Source of the DNA: Caenorhabditis elegans
Taxonomy: Eukaryota; Nematoda; Chromadorea; Rhabditida; Rhabditidae
DNA length: 64,000 bases
Assembly (NCBI RefSeq): GCF_000002985.6
Contig: NC_003283.11
Span: 434,001 to 498,000 of the forward strand
Reading direction: 5' to 3'
The notes under the pieces are model-generated. The model was not told where the DNA came from, ran no database searches, and saw only the letters and a list, made by a program, of their open reading frames with translations. Positions 20,599 to 31,756 of the stretch are shown in pieces. Every line of letters starts with the position of its first letter. The first letter of the stretch is position 1. The position numbers were made by a program, and so were the translations under genes.

Positions 20599-22672
20599 AT
20601 GGATTCCCCTGGCTCATCTGCCCCCTCTCCTCCAGATCTTACAATTATCCCAAAAATTAGTTCAAAAAAGTGCCAAATTTGTGAAAACCCAGCTCACGGG
20701 AAGCACTTTGGAGCGGTCACTTGCAGGGCGTGTGCTGCATTTTTCAGGTAAAATTTCCTAATTTTTCAAAATTTTTAATTTTAAATTTTTAGGCGATTTG
20801 GTATTTCAAATAATTTCAAGCCATGTAAAACTGAAAATAAGTGCAGTTTTCGGAAAAATGGGTATTTTAGTTGCAAAAAATGCAGAATGCAAAGGTGTCT
20901 GCAATTTGGGATGACTATTGATAGTGAGTCTAAAATTTTCAGACTTTTGGAAATGCGTATATTTTCAAGATTTCCAATTCGATAGAGAGCCATTTAACCC
21001 GTTAAAAATGAATGTAGGGATTCCACAGGTAATTTATTTTTTATTTCTCAATAATTTTATGTTTAAATCACATTTTTTAGACGGTTGACACATTTTCTGG
21101 AAGGCCCAGCTTGATACTTTTCAGTGCTCCTTCGGGCTCCAGCGGCCCCAAACGCTACATTGACGTTCAATTTCTCGTTGATAGAGCTGTTGAAGTTTTG
21201 CTAAATGTATGTTAATAAGACTAATGAAATAGGTTCACTTCCTCTGTAAAACCCGTCAAATTTCAAATTTTTAGGGCTCAGAAACCCCGTATCAAGTTTC
21301 CAATGTGCTTCAAAAGTTAGCGATTGGATTGCAAAATATACGTGGTCCGCAACAAAAAGTGTCACAAATTGTCACAAAAATTGGAAAAGAGGGGATTTTC
21401 AAACTGTGGGAGGAAGAAATGCTTCGGATGGCAAAGTGGTTGACCTACTTTGATGATTTTCAGAGACTTCCGCATTCTGTTCAGGTATCATTTTTCAGTT
21501 AATCTTCTGAATTCATAGTTCATTCATAATGTTTTGACCAACTTCCAAGCTCATTCGGTGTCAATAATTTATTGCCACCTGTTCAAAAGTTCAAAATCCA
21601 AAAAAAATTTCAGATCGAAATCTTAAATGGAGTGTGGTTTCTTTTCGGCCGACTTGAAAACATTGCATCAACTGCCTTGGCGAGAAAACGAAAATTGTGC
21701 AAGGATGACATGGTCATGACATGTGTGAATAAAAATGTTTTAATTTGTGATCTGAGAACACTCGAGATCGACTTATCTTGGTGCTCAAAATATACGTTCC
21801 AGCAGTTGAAATTGTGAGATTTAAACTGTGAAAATTGCGGGTCTGGGAGTCAGGTACACTGGCTGATGGTGCTTCCATTGGGCTATAATTCAAGCCATGT
21901 CCTAGTCGGGGAAAGTGGCCGATGATCCAGTTGTGGATTGCTCCACTTCCCTATAGAGGCTGGGTGAACCTCCAGATTGCTAGCGGCCACCACTACCGAC
22001 TGAGCTATTTCACCACCGAAAAATAAAAATTTATAATTTGACGTTTCAGCTTCGACCAGTATGACGATCTAAGACAGTTAGATATTTTAATAAATGCAAT
22101 GCTAGACCTCGAACCAACCCACGAAGAGCTGTCCTACATGATATGTCAATTATGTTTCCATCAAGTCGGGAAAAAGTTGCAAGGAAACATTCTGAAAACC
22201 GTCGAAAAGTTACAAGAAGTGTTATCCAATAACTTGCACGATTATTATGTGAATCAGATGAACCAGCCCAAATATTCAAAGAGAATCGCTAGAATGATGA
22301 AGATAAACAATACTGTTGAGGTAGGCTTTTATGCAAAACTGATACTGCCACTTTAGTATACCTGTTCCAAAAAAGTTGACAATTTTGAAAAGTTTATAGG
22401 CGACCTTTTTTGTCCATATTAGGCTTAGGATAAGCCTAAAAAGCTTGAATTCAAAGTTTCGATTAGATTATCATTTTCAAAATAAATGAATGGAAAATTC
22501 ATTAGAGAATATTTCTAGGGCAGGTATTCTGCTCAAGTACCTAATAAATAAATAAATTTCAAAAAATTTTCAGCAATGCCTATACCGCGATCGTGTGAAA
22601 GCAGACCTAATGAAAGTTTTCGAGGTATTTCATGTGGAGTGCTCTCATCCTGGAATTTTTCTGAATGCTTAA
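20599..22672 (+). CDS. Nuclear hormone receptor NHR-B
   Basis: Eight exons give 414 residues: 20599-20747, 20793-20923, 20970-21028, 21081-21206, 21275-21484, 21614-21813, 22050-22320, 22574-22672. Six of the eight have the same length as in NHR-A. The start MDSPGSSAPSPPDLTIIP follows TTTCAGAA. Finger 1 is CQICENPAHGKHFG to [10 protein letters not shown] and finger 2 closes with CKKCRMQRCLQFGMTID, as in NHR-A. The ligand domain has [26 protein letters not shown] and FEVFHVECSHPGIF. The two proteins are near-identical in the DNA-binding domain and differ more in the ligand domain, so they may share sites but not signals. Intron 6 contains a tRNA-headed repeat. Confidence 0.93.
21850..22017 (-). 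mobile_element. tRNA-headed SINE-like element in intron 6 of NHR-B
   Basis: Read on the minus strand it begins with GAAATAGCTCAGTCGGTAGTGG, which holds a textbook pol III A box (TAGCTCAGTCGG). A B-box-like GGTTCACCCAGCC follows, then a non-tRNA body. The same order is found at 23691-23882 and, truncated, at 1907-1970. Confidence 0.65.
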
Positions 22673-22959
22673 TATGTATTTTAACTAAAAAATGAGTTTT
22701 CCTTTCATCAAATTCCTATATATTTTTCAGATGTTATTGTTATACTAATATTTTAATAAAATCGTTATCCGCACAGTACTTATAAATATTTGTTTTCCTC
22801 TTATCATTTTTGATGTGTACCTTTTTGGTTCTTCTCAAATTTTTTTTATAATAAGTAGTAAATTACTGTTCCAATACTACACCAAATCTTCCCTTGTTTT
22901 CAAATTGTTCAGTTAATAAGGAAATTCAAAAAGTAAATCGTTTTTCTACATAATCTCAC

Positions 22960-23520
22960 TTTTTGATCTTCCAAATTGTAGGGCACCTTCACATAAACTA
23001 CAAAATACACATTTTGTCCTCCCATTTTCTTTGCACTTTTTCTAAAGTTCAACAAATAAATTTTCATCATCTCGCCAGATCCATTTTATGCAAACTTTTT
23101 TTTCGAAATCCAAAAACATTTTATTTTGCAAGTTTGCGTCTCTCGAAACATGTGTTTTATTAATTGGAACATTTTAGTTTTAAAATACTTTTGAGAATTT
23201 ATTTTTGAGAACAGTACCGAAAATTTGAGATTTTAGCTGAGAGTAGACCATTTTTCCAAATAGTAGAGTGTCCACAACTTAAATTGTCTTTTTTTCATTA
23301 GAAAAAATAGGTTTTCAGAATAAATGGGAAGTTTTCCTCACTTTCAACATAAAAATTCAATACACTGCATTTTCCCAAGATCCATTATCTCCAATATTCG
23401 GCAAAGACTTTGACATGTCTTTGTCGCAAAACAAGGTGCAAGACATACACCTAAAAAATCAAAAGATCATGTCTGAGGCCTCACACCTTTGTCTATACAC
23501 ACTGGAGTATGTTTATCAGA
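22960..23520 (+). promoter_or_regulatory. Orphan receptor-type upstream region (ghost promoter)
   Basis: 22970-23090 matches the block just before NHR-D (28385-28500): GTAGGGCACC, ACTACAAAATAC, TTTTGTCCTNCCATTTTCT, AAAGTTCAACAAATAA. 23125-23145 (GCGTCTCTCGAAACATG) and 23385-23515 (ATTATCTCCAATATTCGGCA, AAAATCAAAAGATCATGTCT) match the region before NHR-B in the same order. No receptor follows. Confidence 0.4.
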
Positions 23521-23690
23521 TTTTCGGCACTTGTGCAAACATTCACGGATTGTTAGGCACTACAAACTACAAGATTTAAAGCAGGAGAATCGTTATTTGA
23601 AAGTTTGAATCTTTAAAGTGTGTTGTCTCACAAAAACCAAATCAAAGGATTAAAAGGGTTTAAGGACGATCCGTTTTTTAGCGTTATGGG

Positions 23691-23882
23691 CCCGGATCTA
23701 TCAGGTACACTGCCCGGTGGTGAACCCACTGGGCTATAATATTAGCCACGTCCTAGACGGGGACTGTGGCCGATAATCCAGTCGTGGATTGCCCCACTTC
23801 TCAATAGAGGCAGGGTGAACCTAGAGGATAATGCCGGACGATTGCTAGCGGCCACCACTACCGACTGATTGTGAGCTATCCC
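23691..23882 (-). mobile_element. tRNA-headed SINE-like element
   Basis: Second long copy of the repeat at 21850-22017. On the minus strand it has TAGCTCA, a four-base insertion, CAGTCGGTAGTGG, then GGTTCACCCTGCC and the shared body ending near CCACCGGGCAGTGTACC. The insertion splits the A box, so this copy is probably silent. Confidence 0.6.
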
Positions 23883-24575
23883 AAAAACATGAAACTGTGC
23901 TAATGACAAATATATTTTACTATAATATTTCGTTGTTTAAGCAACATAAATATGAGTCGTTTCAAAAATTCAAAAAAAAAAACTATTGAAACTTTTTTGG
24001 TAAAAATTTCGTAACAGGCCGAAAAACAAATAACGAAACTACTCAATGTTTATCAGCTGGCGGCTCGACAATCAATTTAACATTAACATTGAACTTTAAA
24101 GTCGTCTCAAATAAAATAAAATGTTTGCAAATGAATCAATACTATTTAATTTACCCCTTCCTTCCGCAATACGTTTTTTCTTGAACTATCTGCGCATCCT
24201 CACTCTCTTTTTAGATGTTGTCATGAGTACGACTTTGAAACATTTTTATTCAAATACGAGCGCAATAAAATATTTATATTCGAACCTCTTAAATATACTA
24301 ACATTTATGTAGTCTAGAAAAATATTTTTCTCTTTTAATGGTAGCCTTAAAAATACATTTTTTGGGATTTTTGAAAATATTAGCGTAGTTACAGAGACTG
24401 TGGTACATCGACCAGAAAGAAAACAATTGCTATTTTTTCAGGTAGTACACTTTTTTGCTTCTCAAATATAACCAACTTTTAATAATTTCCAATTTCGAAA
24501 TTTGGCCACTTTTCCGTGTCACATCTGTTTGAAGGCGACTTTTTTAAAATCATTATCTTTTATTGCATATTTTGG

Positions 24576-24774
24576 TACTAGTCTGAAATCACCCCGCCAC
24601 TTTTTTTTATCATTTTAATATTATCCATTTTAATAAAACGTGATGTCAATTTTCCATCTTTAGGCTTAGAAACGGTTATTTCCTAAGCCTAAAAATACAA
24701 AAACTCCACACGTTTTTATTTGAAAATTTATTTAAATTTAAAGAAAAAAGTGGCGGGGTGATTTCAGACTAGTA
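24576..24774. mobile_element. MITE with ACTAGTCTGAAATCACC ends
   Basis: Left end TACTAGTCTGAAATCACCCC and right end GGGGTGATTTCAGACTAGTA are perfect inverted repeats, extending to GCCACTTTTTT. The element is about 200 bp with an AT-rich centre and an internal TAGGCTTAG/CTAAGCCTA pair. Flanking TA at both ends fits a TA target duplication of Tc1/mariner type. Confidence 0.75.
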
Positions 24775-25796
24775 CCCATATTTTGGTGGTTTATTTCATT
24801 TAATTTCGTTGATTAAAGTACATTTTTAACCAAAAGGTAACCAAAATACATCAAATTTGCTTACATATTTGTTTTAAATGTATCACATTCAACAAAATTA
24901 GGAGACGTATACTAACAAAGTGAAGATGCTACCAAATTCCAACAAAGTCAACTTCGGACCGCTGCGACACAGAAAAGTGGACAAAATTGGAGATTTTGGC
25001 TAAAATCAATGTAATTTTTGCTACATTTGGAACCGCTTAAAATGTTATGAATTTCAAGTTTCATTACGAAATTCATTTATTTCAGCCCATTTTAAATTTA
25101 AACTAAACACTGATTGCAATTTTTGTTAGTTAATGTTGTGTACTTAAGACTGGACGAGGAGGAAAAGACGAGTAGGTTATTACATTACTAAACTAATAAT
25201 CAGGAATTGACAACTTAGTTAGTGAGTTCAGTCGTATGTGGGTGACATGGGTCGTAGACACGCCAATACCCAACATTTAATTTTTCATTCTAAATTTGAC
25301 AAAATTATTTTTAGAATTGTCTACGTTCAAGTACATGTTCCCAAAGTATTTCTAAAGTGTAAAGAAATTTTTACCCATTTTTTGTGTAAAAAAATACTCG
25401 ATTAAACTTTTATTTGTTTATTCTGATTCTTCTTTATATCAAGTTAATTTTGTGAATTTTCAAACAAAAATTTCAATTTTTTGGAATGTTAAAATATCTT
25501 CAAAAAATTGTGAGAACCCGCGCGCTCAGTTCCTTGCAGAAAGTCCCCTTTCTTATCTAAACCTGTATCAGTTTTTGTTCGGAAAAACTTCAATTTCTAA
25601 TCTCTAAAATTTACGTGCTCACTACAACATACACATTCTGTCTCTCCACTGAACTATTCAGTTAATGATTGTGAGCAAATTTTCATAGATCAAAAGTGCA
25701 AACACGTGATATCATCGTCTCGCTAGTCTCTGACACATTTCTTTTACTTTTTGTTTTCAATTTTTTAAACTTTCCAAAAAAACTAACTTTTCATAC

Positions 25797-27778
25797 ATGA
25801 ATGCCTTGTGCTCATCTAGCTCATCTTTTCCCGATCTCATAGTTGCCGTATCGGAAAAATGCCCGGTTTGCTGGAAACACACAGCACACGGAATGCACTT
25901 TGGAGCATTCACTTGTCGAGCTTGTGCAGCTTTTTTCAGGTGAGCCTGTGCGCAATAAAATGATCAGAAAGTGTAATATAATAGAAAAATTTCAGACGTT
26001 TCGCTACTACAAAAAATCTTAAACCCTGCAAAAAGAGCAATGTTTGTGAGTTTACCAAAAATGGATATACGAGTTGCAAAAAGTGCCGACTACAGAGATG
26101 TTTTGATATTGGAATGAAAATTGACAGTATGCTCAAAAAAAGTTTGTATGAAAGAGCAATAAGTTATTTTTTCAGATTTCCAATTTGAGAGGGATCCCTA
26201 TAAAAGCGGAAAAATTCCATTTGTAAGTTGGCCGTCGAATTTTTTTAGGCCAGGATGTTCTAGGCCAGGAAAAACTTGGCCACTGATTTCTAATTTTATT
26301 TTTCTTGGAAAAACATTTTTCCAGACTTTGGACACCTACCTTGACAGGCCCAGTTTGATCATTTTCACAGCTCTTGCAGAACTTGACTCACGAGACTCGA
26401 AAGTCTACGTTGACGTTCAATTTTTAATTGATCGAGCGTTCAGGGAGCTTTTACAGGTAATCAAGAGTTCCAAAAATATTCCTGCTTTAATAGATAATTT
26501 GAATTTTCCGCCAAAAATGTTTTTCTCAGAGAAATTGAATTTCCCGCCAAACATTTTTTATTCCAACAATAAGAGAAATTGAATTTCCGCCAAAAATGTA
26601 TTTCTTACAAAATTTGAACTTCCCGTCAAACATTTTTTTCTTATAAAATTTGAATTTCGCGGCAAATTTTTTTTCATAAAAATTGTCTTTCCCGCCAAAA
26701 TTTTCCTCGAAAATTTGAACTTCCCCCAATACTTTTATACCGACCACAACAAGAACTTATTGCCATGCTCCCGGAAACAAAGAAAAATCGATATTCCAGG
26801 GCTGCGAATCACCTATCAGACAACCGAACATCTTGAAAAAACTGGCTCTAGGCCTGGAAAAAATTCGCAGTACTCAGTGCAATGTGACAAAAATCCTGTC
26901 AAAATTCGGGAAGGACGAAGTTCTTGCAATGTGGGAAACTGATATGTTGAAGATTGCAAAATGGTTCACATATTTCGACAATTTCCAGAAACTTCCATAT
27001 AATCTTCAGGTTTGTGCCGGTAGATCAAACTTATACTAATGAAAAAAAAAACTTTTGCAGATCGATATGATCAAGCAAGTCTGGGCTATTTGGGCGGCAA
27101 TGGAAAAGCTGGCAAATACTGCAAATGCTAAAAAAAATTCCACATGCGAAAGTGCGAATGTTGTGCTTCAGATTGACGATGATTTGGTGGCCTGTGAACA
27201 GTCGATCGAGATCGATCTTTCCTGGTGCTCGAGTTATAAAACCGAGCAGTTGCAGTTGTGAGTTTTGGAATCCACAGCGGCCGACATCGATCGAGGCTTG
27301 CGATAAATGTCGGCTGCTTCTTATCATATACCCGGAGATCAACGATAATAACATTTTCAGCTTCGACTTTGACCATCAAGCTCAGCTCGAATATTTAGTG
27401 CAACTAATGGTAGATCTCAATCCAACAGACGAAGAACTCAGTTATATGCTATGCCATATTTGCTTCGAACATATCAAAAAATCATGTGACAGGTTTACTC
27501 AAGAAACCGTTGAGCAGCTTCAAGACACCCTTTCTGATCATTTACATGACTACTACATAAACCATGAAAACCGCCCGACTTACTCAGGAAGGATCGTTTC
27601 AATGATAAAGCTCAACAATGCTTTTCAGGTTTTTTGTTCTATGAATTCTAAAATTAACCTTTTTTTGAAATTTCAGAAGTACGTCCAGCGGGAACGACTG
27701 AAATGTGAACTGATGAGACTGTTCAAAGTGTTATTCGTGGAGTATTCAAATCCTGAATTATTTGTGGATTATTGGTAG
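25797..27778 (+). CDS. Nuclear hormone receptor NHR-C
   Basis: Eight exons give 409 residues: 25797-25939, 25996-26126, 26176-26222, 26325-26456, 26800-27009, 27061-27257, 27361-27628, 27677-27778. Finger 1 reads CPVCWKHTAHGMHFG to [10 protein letters not shown] and has one residue more between its cysteine pairs (14 instead of 13) than its relatives NHR-D and NHR-E. Finger 2 ends CKKCRLQRCFDIGMKID. The ligand domain carries AKWFTYFDNFQKLP, FEHIKKSCDRF and ends FVDYW. No acceptor-like site directly precedes the ATG. Intron 4 has a degenerate GAATTTCCCGCCAAA array. Intron 6 holds a short CGGCCGACAT/ATGTCGGCTGC hairpin repeat. Closest to NHR-D and NHR-E. Confidence 0.92.
26480..26730. repeat. 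Degenerate GAATTTCCCGCCAAA array, intron 4 of NHR-C
   Basis: Six or seven imperfect units of about 38 bases, each with AAATTTGAATTTCCCGCCAAA-like sequence (shorter in most) followed by TTTTTCTCA. Both strands give spurious open frames. Confidence 0.65.
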
Positions 27779-28599
27779 TCAATGGAAGTGCGGAAGATCT
27801 CAAAAAATTATGTTTTTTTTTTCTAAAAAAAAATCATTTGTTTGTATCTCAACATGCTTTATTATTACGGCAAAACGACGAATAAAATATTTTAATTTGA
27901 ATTTAACTCTGGATTTTAAATAGAATAAAATTTTGAATTTTGCGTGAAAATATAATACTATATTGGACATAATTCAGGAATTCCAAAATTATTTTTTTGA
28001 AAAAATTAGATTTCCGCGGTAAATTTCAGAAAAAATATTGAAGTCTAAGTTTCGCGCCGAATTGTTTGAAAATTTTGAATTTTGCGTCAGCTCTCGCCGA
28101 GCTATTTTTGAAAAAAAATTACAAATTTTTCGAAAACTTCAATTTTGCTGAAAATTAATTGAGAACGTTGAACCTTGCGCTGAAATTTCTGTAAAATGTT
28201 TTTAAAAAATGAAGGGTTTTGCTCAAAAATAATCACGCACTACAAACTACAAAAACTACAAACTATAAATAAACCATTATTTTTAAATTTAAAACCCTAT
28301 GTTTCTTGAGCATTTAGAAGATAGTGATGCCACTTTTTACATTAAAGTCGACAAAAATTTTTATTAGGTCACTTTTTCCTATTATTATACTCTTTGATCT
28401 TTCAAACTGTAGGGCACCCACACATACACTACAAAATACGCGTTTTGTCCTTCCATTTTCTCTGCGCTCTCTTCAAAGTTCAACAAATAATTTTTTCATC
28501 ATATGGTTACACCGATTTGAAAATGTCTTTATTTGATTTTTACGCTGGTTAATTTATGCTGAAACAATACATTAAAAATACATATTCCAGGAAAACAAA
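27779..28599. other. NHR-C to NHR-D spacer
   Basis: AT-rich, with weak GAATTTCGCGCC-type repeats from 27940 to 28190. A conserved upstream block lies at 28385-28500, shared with 22970-23090. No gene seen. Confidence 0.45.
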
Positions 28600-30856
28600 A
28601 TGGATACCCCTTGCTCATCCGGCTCCTCACCACCGGACCTCACCATTTCTACCACTAAAAAGTGCCCGGTTTGCTATAAGCCGCCCCATGGGATTCATTT
28701 CGGAGCGTACACCTGTCGAGCTTGTGCGGTGTTTTTCAGGTAAATTTCTAATTCTAATATTTTAACAATATTTTACAAAATTCCAGGAGATTCGGAGCTT
28801 CAAACAATCTCAAGCCATGTAAAAAGAACAATGTTTGCGATTTTTACAAAAATGGATATGTGAGCTGTAAAAAGTGTCGATTAAAAAAATGCTTCGAAAT
28901 TGGGATGAAAATTGAGAGTAAGGGATCTGGCTCCCTATTAGTACTAGTTTTTTTCAGACTTTCAATTCGAAAGGGACCCATACAAGAGAAGTTCAATATG
29001 CATCAGTCTAGCTGGAAGAATTCCACCGGTAAGTTGTCTTATAAAAAAACGGAAAATTGTTATTGAGACTGAAATAAGTGGCCCGACATCCTCCGGGTTC
29101 CACGCCTCACCATCAAAAACCCAAACTCAAGGTCGGGCCATGCACATACAATTTCCAGACGCTTGAAACATTCCTTGCTCGACCAAGCTTTATAATTCTC
29201 ACTGCTCCACCAAAAGATGCACAAAATCCCAAGGTCTATATCGATGTCAAATTTTTGATTGACAAGTCCTACGGGGAGTTACTAAAGGCAAGATATTTCC
29301 AGCTAGTACAAGCTTTAACTAAAGTTGTGTACTTCAGGGCATTGAAACACCTATTCAAACGTCGAATATTTTGAAAAAGCTGGCTTTGGGTTTACAGCAA
29401 GTCCGGGGGTCTCAGAGAAAAGTAACGAAACGGCTAGAAAAATTCGGAAAAGATGAAATGTTTGCAATGTGGGAAAATGATATGCTGAAAGTTGCCAAGT
29501 GGTTCACCTACTTTGAAGATTTTCAACAGTTTTCTTCGGAATTTCAGGTAAAGTTTAAAAATTTTGCAATGTTTTGTGTACAAATTACAATAAAAATATT
29601 TTTTTATTTATAAAAATAAAAATAAATAAAAATATTTAGATAGAGATTATTAAAAAAGTTTGGATTGTCTGGAATGGTTTGGAAAAGCTGGCAACTACCG
29701 CCAAAATGAGAAAGCGGATGAATTGTGATGATATTCTTATGGTATTACAAATGGAAAATGATCTAGTGGCTTGTGGGAAGTCGGTAGAGTTCGACTTATC
29801 TTGGTGCTCAAATTACAAAGCGGAGCAGTTTGCATTGTGAGCATTATTTTAAAAAAATTAAATCATTGCCTATATATTAAAAAATAGTGTACGTCTGTTG
29901 ACTACGTCATCAATGGGCGGAGCCTCTCCATTTGTGGCGAGACTCATCGTTGCGAGTCCCATCGTGGCGAGACGCATCAAAAGAAAAATATTTCGGCAGG
30001 AAACTGAAAATTTTCTAAGAATACAATTTTGGCGAAAAAATTAAAATTTCTGAGAAAAGTTGTTAGCGGGTCTTTCCAGAAAAATCTTGAAATTTCTAGA
30101 AAAATCTGGAAAATTTTAGATTTTTCTGGAAACTTCTAGAGTTTCCTACAATAATCAGGAAACTTCTAGAAATATGTTTAGAGTAATACAAACTTGAAAT
30201 TTTGATTTTGTTCTGAAAATTAGCTGAAACTTAATTTATAAAATTGAATTAACCGAAAAAATTGACTGAAAAAAATTACCCGAATTTTTAGTTTAGTCTC
30301 AATTTGGCGGCCAATTTAAAAATGTTTTTGAAAAATCCAATTTCACTCTACAACTCACCAACTTAAAAACGTAAGACTTGAAAATTCATCAATTTTGTTT
30401 TACGAACTTTTCGAAAAACATTACTCTCTTACTATTTTTTCAGCATCGATTCAAATTGGAACAAACATGAAGAGCTGCTGGAATTGATGGTACAACTCAA
30501 CCCAACAGATGAGGAACTTTGTTACATGCTATGTCATTTGTGTTTCCAACAAATTAGCAAACAATGTGACGGGCAAATACTTGAAGCCGTTGAGCAATTT
30601 CAAGATTCTATATCAAATCATTTACACGACTATTACTTGAACCATTTGTCCCGCCCGAATTATTCCGGAAGGATTGCTGCTTTGATGAAGCTTAATAGTA
30701 TTGCTCAGGTATTTTATATTAAACCTTGTCTGGAAAAAACTCTGAAATTTCCAGCAATTCATCTACCAAGACCAAATAAATGTGGAGATTTTGAAAGTGT
30801 TCGAAGTGTTTTTTGTAAACTTTTCCCATCCGGAATTATTTATGAACTACCAATAA
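28600..30856 (+). CDS. Nuclear hormone receptor NHR-D, with a GC-AG intron
   Basis: Eight exons give 414 residues: 28600-28739, 28787-28917, 28958-29028, 29159-29287, 29338-29547, 29640-29836, 30444-30708, 30755-30856. Start MDTPCSSGSSPPDLTIS lies nine bases after ATTCCAG. Finger 1 is CPVCYKPPHGIHFG to CRACAVFFRR, finger 2 ends CKKCRLKKCFEIGMKIE. The ligand domain has AKWFTYFEDFQQF, FQQISKQCDGQI and FEVFFVNFSHPELF. Exon 4 ends CTAAAG followed by GCAAGA: the only reading that keeps the frame and matches all paralogues uses a GC donor instead of GT. Intron 6 is 607 bases and contains a heat-shock-element-like trimer at 30159. Closest to NHR-E. Confidence 0.92.
29288..29337 (+). other. GC-AG intron 4 of NHR-D
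   Basis: Exon end AAG is followed by GCAAGA, the strong consensus seen at the rare GC donors. The acceptor is ACTTCAG. The exons on either side (LIDKSYGELLK and GIETPIQTSN) align with the homologous GT-AG junction in NHR-A, B, C, E and F. Confidence 0.8.
30159..30171 (+). promoter_or_regulatory. Heat-shock-element-like trimer
   Basis: GAAACTTCTAGAA matches the three-unit pattern nGAAnnTTCnnGAAn exactly. A near copy (GGAAACTTCTAGAG) is 30 bases upstream. It lies in a degenerate repeat within intron 6 of NHR-D. Function is not shown. Confidence 0.3.
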
Positions 30857-31756
30857 CGAATTCATAATCTGTAAATAAACACCTATATTCTTGGCACATT
30901 TTTGCTCTTTTTCTAAAGTACCAAGTGCTCTTCGCACCTATTGTTTGCACTACAAACTACACTATATTATTCCACATCAGACATTTCTCGTAGAGTCTGC
31001 GTCTTCTTTTAAATTTCTCGTCATATGCTCGGAACTACCTTTACAACTTTTTTTAAAATCGGAGGTGCTTGTTTTAATTACTTTGAAAAATGACGTTATC
31101 TATTTTTTTTGAATCGTTAAACTTTTCAAAAAATATTATTTAGATTTTTCGTTTCTGAAAGAAAATTTGTTTGGAAAAATGTAATTGTTCTTGTTCGTTG
31201 ACATTATTTTTAAACATACACAAAATCTCAAAATAGTTTTGAAACTTTTTTTTTTTGGATTTTTGGATTTTTAAAATTTTCATGTGTCATTTTGTTATTT
31301 TCAGCATCAAAAATTTCAGCTCATTTATGGAAAATCCGATTTTTTTTCTAAAAAAACCTGAATATTTTATTTTGTTCCCCAGCACTTTAGGATATTCCCC
31401 CTAAAGCAAGTAAGCTGTGTAAATACTACCAGGTCCATTATAACACCCGCAGAATACCCGAGAAAAGTCGGCAATTGCAAACATGTGGGGAAGAGACCAA
31501 AGAATCAATGTACTTTCTTTTGAATGCGTCTGTGTTTTGATGAGTTGAATGACGGAGACGATGACCTTATTCGATTAGAACCACATGGTTTCGCACTCCT
31601 GTTATTAGTGAAATTATGTCCGAGAGTATTTGGATTTGAGAGATTTATGTGTTTTTAGATGGGTCATTTGAAGAAATTTTTTATTTTGTTAAAAACTCAT
31701 GTTAATGCTTTCTTAATTTTTTTGTCATTTGAAAAAAAAAATTTAATTTTCAGAAA
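30857..31756. other. NHR-D to NHR-E spacer
   Basis: No gene seen. 30930-31050 has CACTACAAACTACAC and GTCTGCGTCTTC words like those in the upstream blocks of other receptors. The rest is AT-rich. Confidence 0.4.

Larger units (their letters stand above)
22673..25796. other. Long spacer between NHR-B and NHR-C
   Basis: A 3.1-kb stretch with no receptor or other gene that I can find. It holds upstream-type blocks at 22960-23520, a SINE-like element at 23691-23882 and a MITE at 24576-24774. The rest is AT-rich unique-looking sequence. It is large enough to have held a lost receptor gene. Confidence 0.5.
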
